From the NCBI GenBank assembly GCA_949287905.1, contig CASEHX010000022.1, positions 1 through 64,000 on the forward strand: 64,000 nt of DNA. Direction: 5' to 3'. Position numbers and translations under genes: made by a program. The notes under the pieces are model-generated. The model did no database searches and was not told the DNA's origin. It saw nothing but the letters and a program-made list of their open reading frames with translations. Positions 55,586 through 64,000 of this stretch are shown here, one piece after another; the stretch's first letter is position 1; every line of letters begins with the position of its first letter. The DNA is from an uncultured Olsenella sp. (GTDB lineage Bacteria; Actinomycetota; Coriobacteriia; Coriobacteriales; Atopobiaceae).

Positions 55586-56515
55586 ATGAGCGACGAGACC
55601 GGTCAGCGGATGCGCGTGGCGGAGGCTGCCGAGCGCGTGCCCGACGTCGTGGTGATCACGGGCATGAGCGGCTCGGGGCGCACGCAGGCCCTGCACGTCT
55701 TTGAGGACATGGGGTACTACTGCATCGACAACCTCCCGCCGCGCCTGCTCCTGCAGCTCTCGGAGCTCGTGGGCATCAACACCGGTGTTGGTCGCCACCT
55801 GGCCGTCACCTGCGACCTGCGCAGCCAGGGACTCTTCGACGAGTTTGCCGACTCCATCACCCAGCTCCGCGAGCACGAGATCTCCTGTCGCGTGGTGTTT
55901 CTCGACACCTCCGACGAGGTGCTCATGCGTCGCTACGACGAGAACCGTCGCCGCCATCCGCTCGCCATGCCGGGCGAGTCCATCGACAGGACCATCGCCC
56001 GCGAGCGCACCCAGCTCGGGGCCATTCGCGAGGCCGCGGACCTCGTGATAGACACGAGCCGCCTGCGCACGCGCGACCTGCGCGCCCGTCTGCGGCGCGC
56101 CTTCTCGGAGCTTACCGACCAGCAGCTCATGGAGGTGTCGGTCTTCTCCTTTGGCTTCAAGCACGGCATGCCGGTCGAGGCCGACCTGATGATCGACGTG
56201 CGCTTTCTGCCCAATCCCTTCTACGATCCCGTCATGCGCACGCTTACGGGCAAGGACCAGCTCGTGTCGGACTTCGTGCTCAAGAACCCCACCACCGAGA
56301 AGTTCATGGACGCATGGCAGCGCCTGCTCGACGTTGCCATGCCGGGCTACGTCGCCGAGGGCAAGAGCCACCTGTCGATCGCCGTGGGCTGCACGGGCGG
56401 CCAGCACAGGAGCGTTGCCATCGCGGATGCCACGGCGACCTACCTCGAGAAGTGCGGCTATCACGTGAGCGTCTCCCATCGCGACCTTGCCCTCGCCAAC
56501 GTGAGGACGAGCTAG
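55586..56515 (+). CDS. rapZ: RapZ-family RNase adapter / nucleotide-binding protein
   Basis: 309 residues. In E. coli RapZ steers RNase E to a small RNA controlling amino-sugar synthesis; in Gram-positives the homologue (YvcJ) is a nucleotide-binding protein of less clear role. The Walker-like loop is TGMSGSGRTQAL near residue 25, with arginine where a lysine is common, as in many actinobacterial members. YCIDNLPPRLL and the C-terminal SIAVGCTGGQHRSVAIADA are diagnostic. AAGGGAG precedes the ATG. whiA follows after one base. Confidence 0.94.
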   Translation: MSDETGQRMRVAEAAERVPDVVVITGMSGSGRTQALHVFEDMGYYCIDNLPPRLLLQLSELVGINTGVGRHLAVTCDLRSQGLFDEFADSITQLREHEISCRVVFLDTSDEVLMRRYDENRRRHPLAMPGESIDRTIARERTQLGAIREAADLVIDTSRLRTRDLRARLRRAFSELTDQQLMEVSVFSFGFKHGMPVEADLMIDVRFLPNPFYDPVMRTLTGKDQLVSDFVLKNPTTEKFMDAWQRLLDVAMPGYVAEGKSHLSIAVGCTGGQHRSVAIADATATYLEKCGYHVSVSHRDLALANVRTS

Positions 56516-56516
56516 C

Positions 56517-57533
56517 ATGTCGTTTACCGCAGAGGTGAAAGACGAGCTCTCCCGCATCGACGCTCCCACCCGCGCCGCGGAGCTCGCGCAGCTCTCCGCC
56601 CTCGTACGCATCTGCGGGACGCTCTCGTTCCGCGGGTCGGGCCGCTACTCCATCCGCGTGGCAACCGAGACGGGCGCCGTGGCGCGCACCGTGATCAAGC
56701 TCACGCACAAGCTCTTCGACCTCGAGACCTCGCTCACCGTGCGCCGCTCGGTGCTGCACAAGACGCGCAACTACCTCATCGAGATCCCGGAGCAGGAGGG
56801 GCTCGACGAGAACCTCGTGCGGCTCGGGATCCTCGTTCCCGGGCGCGGCCTCGCGTCGGGCGTGCCCACGAACCTCGTCTCAACGCGGACCGCTGCCGAG
56901 GCGTACGTGCGGGGGGCCTTCATGGCGGGCGGCTTCATCGCGGACCCGCGCGGTGACTTCCATCTCGAGATTGCGGTGACCGGGGAGGAGTACGCGAACG
57001 ACCTCGTGAGGCTCGCGGCGCTTCTCGGCGCCCAGGCGCGTCTCAACCGGAGGCGAGGCGCCTTTGCCGTCTACCTCAAGAGCTATGACGACGTGAGCGT
57101 GCTGCTCAGGGCGATGGGAGCGCGGAGAATGGCCCGCTTCGTCGAGGTCGCCCGAGCAAAGAAGTCCGTGAAGAACGACGTCAACCGCCGGGTCAACGCC
57201 GAGATGGCGAACCAGGCGCGTTCCACGGGGGCCGCCGCGGAGCAGCTCGAGCTCATCGAGCGTGCCGAGAAGAGCCTGGGCCTGGCAACGCTCCCGCCCG
57301 CCCTGCGCGAGTTCTGCCGCCTGCGCCGCGAGAACCCCGAGCTTTCCCTCGCCGCCCTGGGCGAGCTGCTCGACCCGCCGGCGTCGAAGTCAGCCATGTA
57401 CCATCGCGTGCTCAGGCTTCAGGAGCTTGTTGACGGTGCGTCCGCGGCGCCGGGGACCGAGGGGGGAGGCCGCGCGGCAACCTCCGACGTCCCGGATGGC
57501 GAGAACAATCTCACGTCGACCGGGGAAATCTGA
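56517..57533 (+). CDS. whiA: WhiA, sporulation/cell-division regulator homologue
   Basis: 338-residue DNA-binding protein. The N-terminal half resembles LAGLIDADG homing endonucleases (GTLSFRGSGRYSI, AYVRGAFMAGGFIADPRGDFHLEI, in parts AYVRGAFMAGGF and DPRGDFHLEI). The C-terminal helix-turn-helix has LSLAALGELLDPPASKSAMYHR, in parts LSLAALGELLDPP and SKSAMYHR. WhiA is found in nearly all Gram-positives next to rapZ, including non-sporulating species, and influences division. A Gly/Ser-rich tail of about 30 residues is specific here. Confidence 0.95.
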   Translation: MSFTAEVKDELSRIDAPTRAAELAQLSALVRICGTLSFRGSGRYSIRVATETGAVARTVIKLTHKLFDLETSLTVRRSVLHKTRNYLIEIPEQEGLDENLVRLGILVPGRGLASGVPTNLVSTRTAAEAYVRGAFMAGGFIADPRGDFHLEIAVTGEEYANDLVRLAALLGAQARLNRRRGAFAVYLKSYDDVSVLLRAMGARRMARFVEVARAKKSVKNDVNRRVNAEMANQARSTGAAAEQLELIERAEKSLGLATLPPALREFCRLRRENPELSLAALGELLDPPASKSAMYHRVLRLQELVDGASAAPGTEGGGRAATSDVPDGENNLTSTGEI

Positions 57534-57680
57534 GCGCCCACGGCTTAAATCCAACCGTCGTTCAGATTGCGGGTCTCCGTTGTCCGCTCGTGGGGTACAC
57601 TATCGTGTGGTTAGGGCATCGTGCCCGTCTGCTTTGGTTCGCTGGGGGAGGTCCCCGGCGGCACCGTGAAAGGAGAAAGC

Positions 57681-58706
57681 ATGGCAGTAAAGGTTGCTAT
57701 CAACGGCTTTGGTCGCATCGGCCGTCTGGCTTTCCGTCAGATGTTCGGTCACGAGGGCTCCGAGATCGTCGCCATCAACGACCTCACCTCCCCGGACATG
57801 CTCGCGTACCTCCTGAAGTACGACTCCACGCAGGGCAACTACGGCCGCGATCACGAGGTCACCTCCACTGAGGACGCCATCGTCGTCGACGGCAAGGAGA
57901 TCAAGATCTACAAGGAGGCCAACGCCGCCGACCTGCCCTGGGGCGAGCTCGACGTCGACGTCGTCCTCGAGTGCACCGGCTTCTACACCTCCAAGGCCAA
58001 GGCCCAGGCTCACATCGACGCCGGCGCCAAGAAGGTCGTCATCTCCGCTCCCGCGGGCAACGACCTCCCCACGATCGTCTACAACGTCAACCACGAGACG
58101 CTGACCGCCGATGACAACATCATCTCCGCGGCCTCCTGCACCACCAACTGCCTCGCCCCGATGGCCAAGGGCCTCAACGACTTCGCCCCCATCGTCTCCG
58201 GCATCATGACCACCATCCACGCCTTCACCGGCGACCAGATGACCCTCGACGGCCCGCAGCGCAAGGGCGACAAGCGTCGCTCCCGTGCGGCCTCCGAGAA
58301 CATCGTCCCCAACTCCACCGGTGCCGCCAAGGCCATCGGCCTGGTTCTCCCCGAGCTCAACGGCAAGCTGATCGGTGCCGCCCAGCGCGTTCCCACGCCC
58401 ACCGGCTCCCTCACCAACCTCTACGCCGTTGTTGACAAGGTCGTCACCAAGGACGAGGTCAACGCTGCCATGAAGGCCTACGCCGAGACCATCCCCGACA
58501 CCTTCGGCTACGTCACCGACGAGATCGTCTCCCGCGACATCATCGGCGAGACCCACGGCTCCATCTTCGACGCCACCCAGACCATGTGCTCTGACCTCGG
58601 CAACGGCCAGACCCTCGTCCAGGTCGTCTCTTGGTACGACAACGAGAACTCCTACACCTCTCAGATGGTCCGCACCATCAAGTACTTCGAGAAGTTCGTC
58701 GCGTAG
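57681..58706 (+). CDS. gapA: Glyceraldehyde-3-phosphate dehydrogenase
   Basis: NAD-dependent oxidation of glyceraldehyde-3-phosphate in glycolysis. 341 residues. The Rossmann start is [15 protein letters not shown]; catalytic C153 is in [20 protein letters not shown] holds the active-site histidine; [12 protein letters not shown] is C-terminal. Codon choice is strongly biased to C-ending forms, a sign of high expression. AAAGGAG precedes the ATG. It begins the gapA-pgk-tpiA-secG glycolytic run. Confidence 0.97.
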   Translation: MAVKVAINGFGRIGRLAFRQMFGHEGSEIVAINDLTSPDMLAYLLKYDSTQGNYGRDHEVTSTEDAIVVDGKEIKIYKEANAADLPWGELDVDVVLECTGFYTSKAKAQAHIDAGAKKVVISAPAGNDLPTIVYNVNHETLTADDNIISAASCTTNCLAPMAKGLNDFAPIVSGIMTTIHAFTGDQMTLDGPQRKGDKRRSRAASENIVPNSTGAAKAIGLVLPELNGKLIGAAQRVPTPTGSLTNLYAVVDKVVTKDEVNAAMKAYAETIPDTFGYVTDEIVSRDIIGETHGSIFDATQTMCSDLGNGQTLVQVVSWYDNENSYTSQMVRTIKYFEKFVA

Positions 58707-58803
58707 TTCTCGCTTCGCATCAGCTTTTCGCAAGGGGTGCGGTCGCAGCTCACAGGGCCGCGGCCGTGCCCCTCTTTCGTAGGAACCAGTCAAAGGAGTG
58801 AAC

Positions 58804-59994
58804 ATGGCCTTCACCAAGAAGACCGTCCGTGACGCCGACGTCGCGGGCAAGCGCGTGCTCATGCGCGTGGACTTCAACGTCCCCCTGAAGGACGGCGTCG
58901 TGACCGACGACACCCGCGTCCGCGCCGCCATCCCCACCATCGAGTACCTCAAGGACAAGGGCGCCAAGATCATCCTCATGAGCCACCTCGGCCGCCCCAA
59001 GGGCGACGGCCCCGAGCCCCAGTTCTCCCTCAAGCCGGCCGCCGACAAGCTCGCCGAGATCACCGGCTATGACGTGAAGTTCGTTGACGACACCTATGGC
59101 GAGAAGGCCAAGGCCGCCGTCGACGCCCTCCAGGACGGCGAGATCCTCGTCCTCGAGAACGTCCGCTTCGACAAGCGCGAGAAGAAGAACGACCCCGAGA
59201 TCGCCAAGACCCTCGCCTCCTACGGTGACATCTTCGTCCTCGACGCCTTCGGCACCGCTCACCGCGCCCAGGGCTCCGTCGTCGGCCCCGCCGCCTACCT
59301 GCCCGCCTACGCCGGCTTCCTGCTCGAGAAGGAGGTCGACACCCTGACGTCGATCTTCGCCGAGCCCGAGCGTCCCTTCGTCGCCATCGTCGGCGGCTCC
59401 AAGGTGTCCTCCAAGATCGGCGTCCTCGATCACCTGATCGACTCCGCTGACACCCTCATCATCGGTGGCGGCATGGCCTACACCTTCTTCCTCGCCCAGG
59501 GCATGAGCGTTGGCATGTCCCTCAAGGAGGAGGACTGGGTCGAGCGCGCCGGCGAGATGCTGAAGAAGGCCGAGGAGAAGGGCGTCAAGATCCTCCTCCC
59601 GATCGACAACCGCGTCGCCGACCACTTCGGCGAGGACGCCGTGCCGGAGGTCGTCGCCTCCGACTCCATCCCCGACGACCGTGAGGGCATGGACATCGGC
59701 CCCGAGACCGAGAAGCTCTACGCCGACGCCGTCAAGGCCGCCAAGACCGTCTTCTGGAACGGCCCGATGGGTGTCTTCGAGTTCGACAACTTCGCCCACG
59801 GCACCGAGGCCGTCGCCCGCGCCATCGCGGACTCCGACTGCACCTCGATCATCGGCGGCGGCGACTCCGTCGCGGCCATCAACAAGTTCGGCCTGGCCGA
59901 CAAGATGAGCTGGATCTCCACCGGCGGTGGCGCTTCCATGGAGCTCGTCGAGGGCAAGGCCCTTCCTGGAGTGGAGGCGCTTCTCGATGCGTAA
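58804..59994 (+). CDS. pgk: Phosphoglycerate kinase
   Basis: Makes ATP from 1,3-bisphosphoglycerate. 396 residues, two-domain fold. [15 protein letters not shown] and SHLGRPKG bind substrate; [15 protein letters not shown] follows; the hinge and nucleotide domain have GGSKVSSKI and [10 protein letters not shown], and the C-terminal [14 protein letters not shown] is conserved. ATG 58804 is five bases from AAGGAG; an in-frame GTG at 58798 overlaps that site and is less likely. It overlaps tpiA by 8 bp. Confidence 0.97.
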   Translation: MAFTKKTVRDADVAGKRVLMRVDFNVPLKDGVVTDDTRVRAAIPTIEYLKDKGAKIILMSHLGRPKGDGPEPQFSLKPAADKLAEITGYDVKFVDDTYGEKAKAAVDALQDGEILVLENVRFDKREKKNDPEIAKTLASYGDIFVLDAFGTAHRAQGSVVGPAAYLPAYAGFLLEKEVDTLTSIFAEPERPFVAIVGGSKVSSKIGVLDHLIDSADTLIIGGGMAYTFFLAQGMSVGMSLKEEDWVERAGEMLKKAEEKGVKILLPIDNRVADHFGEDAVPEVVASDSIPDDREGMDIGPETEKLYADAVKAAKTVFWNGPMGVFEFDNFAHGTEAVARAIADSDCTSIIGGGDSVAAINKFGLADKMSWISTGGGASMELVEGKALPGVEALLDA

Positions 59995-60754
59995 GAGGAT
60001 GATCGCTGGCAACTGGAAGATGAACAAGACCTACAGCGAGGGCGTCGTCCTCGCCCAGGGCCTTGCCGACGAGCTCAAGGACGGCACCGGCGACGTCGAC
60101 GTCGTCGTCTGCCCGCCCGCCGTCGACCTCAAGGGCGTCTCTGAGGTCATCGAGCAGACGAGCGCCCCGTTCGCGCTCGGCGCCCAGAACGTCTACTGGG
60201 AGGAGTCCGGCGCCTATACCGGCGAGACCGCTCCCAACATGCTCGAGGCCGTGGGTGCCACCCACTGCATCATCGGCCACTCCGAGCGCCGCGACTACTT
60301 CGGCGAGACGGACGAGGACGTGAACAAGAAGGCCAAGGCCCTTATGGCTCACGGCATCGTGCCGATCTCCTGCTGCGGCGAGTCCCTCGAGATCCGCGAG
60401 GCCGGCAAGCACGTCGAGTTCGTCGTCGACCAGATCAAGAAGGACACCGAGGGCCTGGAGATCACCGACCCCTCCAAGTACGTGATCGCCTACGAGCCCA
60501 TCTGGGCCATCGGCACCGGCAAGACCGCCACGGCCGATGATGCCCAGGAGGTCTGCGGCGCCATCCGCGCCACCCTCGTCGAGGTCTTCGGCGAGGAGAT
60601 CGCCTCCGGCATCCGCGTCCTCTACGGCGGCTCCGCCAAGCCCGAGAACATCGCCGGCTTCCTGGAGAAGGAGGACGTCGACGGCGCGCTCGTCGGTGGC
60701 GCCTCCCTCAAGGCCGACAGCTTCGCCGCGATGGTCAAGAGCGCCATGGCGTAG
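59987..60754 (+). CDS. tpiA: Triosephosphate isomerase
   Basis: Interconverts dihydroxyacetone phosphate and glyceraldehyde-3-phosphate. 255-residue TIM barrel. AGNWKMNKT gives the substrate lysine, [16 protein letters not shown] the catalytic histidine, and [20 protein letters not shown] the catalytic glutamate and flexible loop; [10 protein letters not shown] binds phosphate. It starts inside the end of pgk, with GGAGG nine bases upstream, implying coupled translation. Confidence 0.97.
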   Translation: MRKRMIAGNWKMNKTYSEGVVLAQGLADELKDGTGDVDVVVCPPAVDLKGVSEVIEQTSAPFALGAQNVYWEESGAYTGETAPNMLEAVGATHCIIGHSERRDYFGETDEDVNKKAKALMAHGIVPISCCGESLEIREAGKHVEFVVDQIKKDTEGLEITDPSKYVIAYEPIWAIGTGKTATADDAQEVCGAIRATLVEVFGEEIASGIRVLYGGSAKPENIAGFLEKEDVDGALVGGASLKADSFAAMVKSAMA

Positions 60755-60777
60755 TTCTTCTCGACATTTGTTGAGAC

Positions 60778-60807
60778 GGGCCCGGACCTCGCGTCCGGGC
60801 CCTTTCT
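60778..60807 (+). terminator. Terminator after tpiA
   Basis: GGGCCCGGAC at 60778-60787 pairs exactly with GTCCGGGCCC at 60793-60802 around CTCGC; TTTCTG follows. Confidence 0.85.
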
Positions 60808-60864
60808 GTGAGAAGGGGCCTGGCTCATGAAATTGGGGGGAGCGAGCAGGTATGTGGTTGCTGC

Positions 60865-60897
60865 GTGTGACATATGGCTACGACCCCTTTGTCACAC
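60865..60897 (+). promoter_or_regulatory. Inverted repeat in the secG promoter region
   Basis: GTGTGACA at 60865-60872 and TGTCACAC at 60890-60897 form an 8-bp inverted repeat with a 17-bp centre. The right half overlaps a possible -35 (TTGTCA from 60889) that pairs with a TGTGATACC -10 region near 60911. It could be an operator or a regulator half-site pair. Confidence 0.4.
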
Positions 60898-60957
60898 ATC
60901 CACGGGGAACTGTGATACCATGTCTTCTTGGATTATTCGCCTCATTAAGGAGTTCAC

Positions 60958-61215
60958 GTGGGTCCCTTCGACATCATCCTCACCATCCTGCTGTTCCTCT
61001 CCGGTGTTCTCACCGTGTTTCTCGTGCTCATGCACTCCGGCAAGGGTACGGGCGTCTCTGAGATGATCGCCTCCTCCCTCTACAACTCCGGCACCGGCTC
61101 GGGCGTCCTCGAGAAGAACCTCAACCGCCTCACGGTCATCAGCGTCACGGTCTTCATCGTCTCCATCGTCCTCATGGCGCTGACGTTCCCCATCGGCAGC
61201 CTCAGCGTGATGTAG
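60958..61215 (+). CDS. secG: Preprotein translocase subunit SecG
   Basis: 85-residue membrane protein, the small accessory subunit of the SecYEG channel. Two membrane helices (about residues 4-24 and 58-78) flank the conserved cytoplasmic loop VLMHSGKGTGVSEM. The start is GTG with AAGGAG eight bases upstream. Its place after tpiA is conserved in many Gram-positives, but here a terminator and a separate promoter region intervene. Confidence 0.92.
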   Translation: MGPFDIILTILLFLSGVLTVFLVLMHSGKGTGVSEMIASSLYNSGTGSGVLEKNLNRLTVISVTVFIVSIVLMALTFPIGSLSVM

Positions 61216-61249
61216 AAAAGGGTCGACGGTCCTGCTAAAACACAGATTC

Positions 61250-61292
61250 TTGTGCCCCTGGGTGTCGTTGGGTACGGCATCTGGGGGCACAA
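61250..61292 (+). terminator. Long hairpin after secG
   Basis: A continuous 19-bp stem runs from TTGTGCCCC at 61250 to GGGGCACAA at 61292 with four G-T wobble pairs and a TGGGT loop. The tail ACATTTCG is weakly T-rich. The wobble pairs mean it folds better as RNA on the plus strand, fitting a terminator or RNA element. Confidence 0.6.
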
Positions 61293-61358
61293 ACATTTCG
61301 TACACGTGTCGTGATTCATGATTTGCGCTTTTTTAGAGTAAAGTAAGCAGCTGTCATG

Positions 61359-61380
61359 CTGAGAGTCATGAGACTCTCAG
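61359..61380 (+). other. Hairpin in the leader of the peptide-binding protein gene
   Basis: CTGAGAGTC at 61359-61367 pairs perfectly with GACTCTCAG at 61372-61380 around ATGA, about 60 bases before the ATG. Possibly a 5' stabiliser or operator. Confidence 0.45.
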
Positions 61381-61442
61381 GAAACAGAGTAGGGACGGGC
61401 GAGAAGATCGTCCGTCTCAATGACAAGAGGAGGAACACAGCA

Positions 61443-63107
61443 ATGGCTCAGGAGAAGATTGGTGGTGTCACTCGTCGTACGTTCGTGGGCGGAGCCCTCG
61501 CGACGGGCGCCCTCGCCGCGCTCGCTGGCTGCGGCCAGAAGGGTGGCGGAGCCGGCACCGAGGCTGCCGGCGGCACGCTGCGCTACTACATCAACAACCC
61601 GGTCTGCATCGATCCCTTCAACCTTCAGGAGGATCAGGGCACCCAGGTTGGCTTCCAGCTCTTTGACTCGCTGACCCAGTACGACTTCGAGGCCGGCGAG
61701 CTCAAGTGCCTCGCTTGCGAGAACTACGAGGTCAACGACGACGCCACCGAGTTCACCTTCCACCTCAAGGCCGCCAAGTTCCACGACGGCACCGACGTCA
61801 AGGCCGCCAACTGGAAGTACGGCTGGGAGCGCATCGTCAACCCCGCCACCAACCCCGAGAGCCCCTCGGTCATCGGCTACCACCTCGCCATGATCGACGG
61901 CTATGACGCCCTCGCCGCCGGCGAGGCCGAGGAGATGACGGGCATCACCTGCCCCGACGACAGCACTCTCGTCGTCAAGCTCTCCTACAGCTACGCCGAC
62001 TTCCCCTACGTCGCCTCCCACCCGGCGCTCGCTCCTATCCCGGACTGCGCCAAGGAGATGACCCAGACCGAGTTCGGCGTTGCCCCCGTGGGCAACGGCC
62101 CCTTCAAGATGGACGGCGAGTGGGTCGACGGCCAGTACATCAACATCGTCCGCTATGACGACTACTACGGCGACAAGGCCATCCTCGCCGGCGTCAACTT
62201 CATGATCCAGAAGGACGTGGAGACCGCCTACAAGGAGTTCCAGGCCGGCAACCTCGACGTCTCCGACGTCCCCGTCGCCTCCCTCGCCACCGCCGCCGAG
62301 ACCTACGGCACCTCCGAGGATGGCTACACCATCACCCCGGGCCACCAGTTCCTCAACGGCACCGAGCCCTCCACCTACTATCTGACCTGCAACGTCGTTG
62401 ACGGCCCGTTCACCGACGTGAACCTGCGTCACGCCGTTTCCATGGCCATCAACCGCCAGGCCATCTGCGACACCCTCTTCCACGGCTCCCGTACCCCGGC
62501 TGACAACATCGTCCCGCCCGGAATCGACGGTTACGAGGAGGGCGCGTGGCAGTACTCCAAGTACGACGTCGAGGCTGCCAAGGCCATCCTGGACGAGCAC
62601 TACCCGGCCGACGCTGACGGTAACCGCGGCCTCGAGCTGACCATCACCTCCAACCAGGACGGTGGCCACAAGGAGGTCATGGACTCCATCATCTCCGACC
62701 TCGCCGCCGTGGGCATCTCCTGCGTCGCCGACACGCCCGACTGGGCTACCGTCCTCGACCGTTACCAGAAGCTCGACTACCAGTTCGGTCGTCTGGGCTG
62801 GGTCGCGGACTACCCGATCATGGACAACTTCCTCTACCCGCTGTTCTACACGGGCAACGGCGACAACCGCGCCGGCTACAGCAACCCGACCGTTGACGAG
62901 GAGCTCATGGCCGCCCGTTCGACCGTCGACGACGCCGAGCGCAAGGCTGCCCTCCAGGCCGTCAACAAGCAGATTGGCGAGGACATGCCGGTCATCCCGC
63001 TCATGTTCTACACCCACACCTGCGTCGGTGGCGACAACGTTGCCAAGATGTACCTCGACCCGCAGAAGAAGGCCGACCTCGCCAAGGCTGAGCTCGTCAA
63101 CGCTTAG
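61443..63107 (+). CDS. Oligopeptide-binding lipoprotein (OppA-like)
   Basis: 554-residue solute-binding protein, family 5. The N-terminus has a twin-arginine TRRTFVGG and a lipobox ending LAGC, so it is probably Tat-exported and membrane-anchored. Features of the OppA group include TLRYYINNPVCIDPFNLQED, FTFHLKAAKFHDGTDVKAANW in parts FTFHLKAAKFHDG and DVKAANW, and NGPFKMDGEW. It is first gene of an opp-type operon; the permease that follows is cut by the window end. A promoter and a hairpin separate the two, so expression is probably uneven. Peptide specificity cannot be read from sequence. Confidence 0.92.
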   Translation: MAQEKIGGVTRRTFVGGALATGALAALAGCGQKGGGAGTEAAGGTLRYYINNPVCIDPFNLQEDQGTQVGFQLFDSLTQYDFEAGELKCLACENYEVNDDATEFTFHLKAAKFHDGTDVKAANWKYGWERIVNPATNPESPSVIGYHLAMIDGYDALAAGEAEEMTGITCPDDSTLVVKLSYSYADFPYVASHPALAPIPDCAKEMTQTEFGVAPVGNGPFKMDGEWVDGQYINIVRYDDYYGDKAILAGVNFMIQKDVETAYKEFQAGNLDVSDVPVASLATAAETYGTSEDGYTITPGHQFLNGTEPSTYYLTCNVVDGPFTDVNLRHAVSMAINRQAICDTLFHGSRTPADNIVPPGIDGYEEGAWQYSKYDVEAAKAILDEHYPADADGNRGLELTITSNQDGGHKEVMDSIISDLAAVGISCVADTPDWATVLDRYQKLDYQFGRLGWVADYPIMDNFLYPLFYTGNGDNRAGYSNPTVDEELMAARSTVDDAERKAALQAVNKQIGEDMPVIPLMFYTHTCVGGDNVAKMYLDPQKKADLAKAELVNA

Positions 63108-63111
63108 TGAT

Positions 63112-63141
63112 TTGGTGAAGAGACAGCGATAGGGATATAAT
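63112..63141 (+). promoter_or_regulatory. Promoter between binding protein and permease
   Basis: TTGGTG at 63112-63117 and a consensus TATAAT at 63136-63141, 18 bp apart, begin five bases after the binding-protein stop. It would give the permease its own transcript. Confidence 0.6.
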
Positions 63142-63158
63142 CTCGATCATGTCTGTGT

Positions 63159-63193
63159 GGGGCGCCTGTCCTTCGTGGATAGGCGCCCCTCTT
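63159..63193 (+). terminator. Attenuating hairpin before the permease
   Basis: GGGGCGCCTGTCC at 63159-63171 pairs with GGATAGGCGCCCC at 63177-63189 (one G-T) around TTCGT; the tail is TCTTTCG. It has the same position and form as the hairpin at 43681 in the nan operon. Confidence 0.75.
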
Positions 63194-63223
63194 TCGTCCG
63201 TATAGGCAGCAGGGGAGAGACAC

Positions 63224-64000
63224 ATGGGGAAGTACATATTGAAGCGCGTGCTTCAATTCATCCCTGTCTTCATCGGCGTGACAATCATCTTGTTCGCCAT
63301 GAAGGCAATCGTTCCCGGTGACCCGATCTCGATGATCACCGGTGGACGTTCCGTGCCCGAGCAGACCCGTCTTCAGCTCGAGGTGCAGAACAACATGATC
63401 TATGGCGACGAGAACGGCCAGCCGATCTACGACGAGAACGGCGAGACCATTCCCGTCCCCATCTGGGAGCAGTACATCCGCTACATGGATGACCTTCTCC
63501 ATGGAGACCTGGGCACCTCCTACTCCAAGAAGCGCCCGGTCACCGAGATCTTTGCCGAGAAGTACCCGTACACGGTCAAGCTTGCCCTCTGCGCCATCTG
63601 CCTTGAGGCGATCATGGGTATCGGCGCCGGTCTCATCTCGGCGGTCAAGCGCTACTCCTTCTGGGACGTGCTGGTGACGCTGGTCACCTCCGTGCTCGTC
63701 GCCGTCCCGGCGTTCTGGCTCGGCATGATCTTGCAGCTGATTTTTGGCATCTGGCTCAAGGACCTCACGGGTGGCGCGTTCTCCATGCCGATCTCCGGTG
63801 CGGGCGGCCCCAACTCGCCCTATCAGGACTGGCTGCACTACGTGCTTCCTGCGTTCACGCTCGCCTCGGTCTCCACGGCCTACACGGCGCGCATCATGCG
63901 CTCGCAGCTTCTCGACGTCCTCAACCAGGACTACATCCGCACGGCAAAGGCCAAGGGCCTCTCCAGGCGCTCGGTCATCGTGCACCACGCGCTCAAGAAC
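63224..64000 (+). CDS. ABC transporter permease OppB-like, 3'-truncated by window end
   Basis: 259 codons visible, no stop before the window end. MGKYILKRVLQFIPVFIGVT and the IVPGDPISMITGG region are typical of OppB/DppB. Several membrane helices follow, and the EAA loop begins DYIRTAKAKGLSRRSVIVHHALKN, in parts DYIRTAKAKG and SVIVHHALKN, at the very end. GGGGAGAG precedes the ATG. The remaining opp genes (second permease and ATPases) are expected just outside. The long extracellular stretch between helices 1 and 2 contains an unusual acidic insert, IYGDENGQPIYDENGETIP. Confidence 0.9.
   Translation, partial: MGKYILKRVLQFIPVFIGVTIILFAMKAIVPGDPISMITGGRSVPEQTRLQLEVQNNMIYGDENGQPIYDENGETIPVPIWEQYIRYMDDLLHGDLGTSYSKKRPVTEIFAEKYPYTVKLALCAICLEAIMGIGAGLISAVKRYSFWDVLVTLVTSVLVAVPAFWLGMILQLIFGIWLKDLTGGAFSMPISGAGGPNSPYQDWLHYVLPAFTLASVSTAYTARIMRSQLLDVLNQDYIRTAKAKGLSRRSVIVHHALKN

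Noticed and set aside
61216..61442. T-box or tRNA gene upstream of the peptide-binding protein
   Set aside because: No TGGNACC-like T-box core, no TTCGAATC T-arm or cloverleaf; only simple hairpins.

Overview
This window looks like chromosomal DNA from a high-GC Gram-positive bacterium, most likely class Coriobacteriia (Olsenella/Atopobiaceae-like). The grounds are strong G/C third-position bias, a four-domain ribosomal protein S1 with an acidic tail, a rapZ-whiA-gapA-pgk-tpiA-secG run, a type III glutamine synthetase, and Tat-type lipoprotein signals on all three substrate-binding proteins. The genus is an inference. No rRNA, tRNA, CRISPR array, prophage or insertion sequence was found. Coding density is high, and the unusual material is almost all intergenic.

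Layout. 0-9.8 kb: type III glutamine synthetase, a field of 31-bp repeats, a HAD phosphatase, rpsA, a small membrane zinc-ribbon protein, an ABC transporter of the NMT1/SsuABC type, coaE and a lytic transglycosylase. 9.8-23.6 kb: uvrB behind a LexA-like box, a DUF2974 hydrolase, two flavoproteins and Mrp on the minus strand, a YhcH protein, a metallo-hydrolase, uvrA, ybaK, a DUF4160/DUF2442 pair and an acidic unknown. 23.9-32.9 kb: a nearly complete histidine pathway, hisZG(fused)-hisD-hisC-hisB-hisH-hisA-hisF-hisI-hisE, with an aspartate/glutamate racemase on the opposite strand before hisE. 33-41.8 kb: an envelope cluster (NlpC/P60 peptidase, FemAB transferase, MurJ flippase, ATP-grasp ligase, DegT-like aminotransferase) followed by uvrC.

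41.8-50.4 kb: a probable sialic-acid operon, made of a solute-binding lipoprotein, a permease, a permease-ATPase fusion, an ATPase, NanA, NanK and NanE. 50.5-54.7 kb: a fructose operon (small ORF, DeoR regulator, 1-phosphofructokinase, fructose PTS EIIABC) behind helically phased TTGCGCA sites. 54.7-55.6 kb: an approximately 900-bp non-coding repeat field. 55.6-61.2 kb: rapZ, whiA, gapA, pgk, tpiA, secG. 61.4-64 kb: start of an oligopeptide ABC transporter; its permease runs off the window.

Functional themes. Sialic acid and fructose uptake feed lower glycolysis, which is also encoded here. All three uvrABC excision-repair genes lie within 32 kb. The racemase, ATP-grasp ligase, FemAB and MurJ may act together in peptidoglycan cross-bridge synthesis.

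The most unusual signal is a set of long intergenic hairpins. Their arms are near-perfect inverted repeats with no resemblance from copy to copy, while their cores fall into shared families. The second is a set of repeat arrays with strictly kept 31- or 41-bp periods, about three or four helical turns, including a head-to-head pair of 41-bp arrays at 54.9-55.4 kb.
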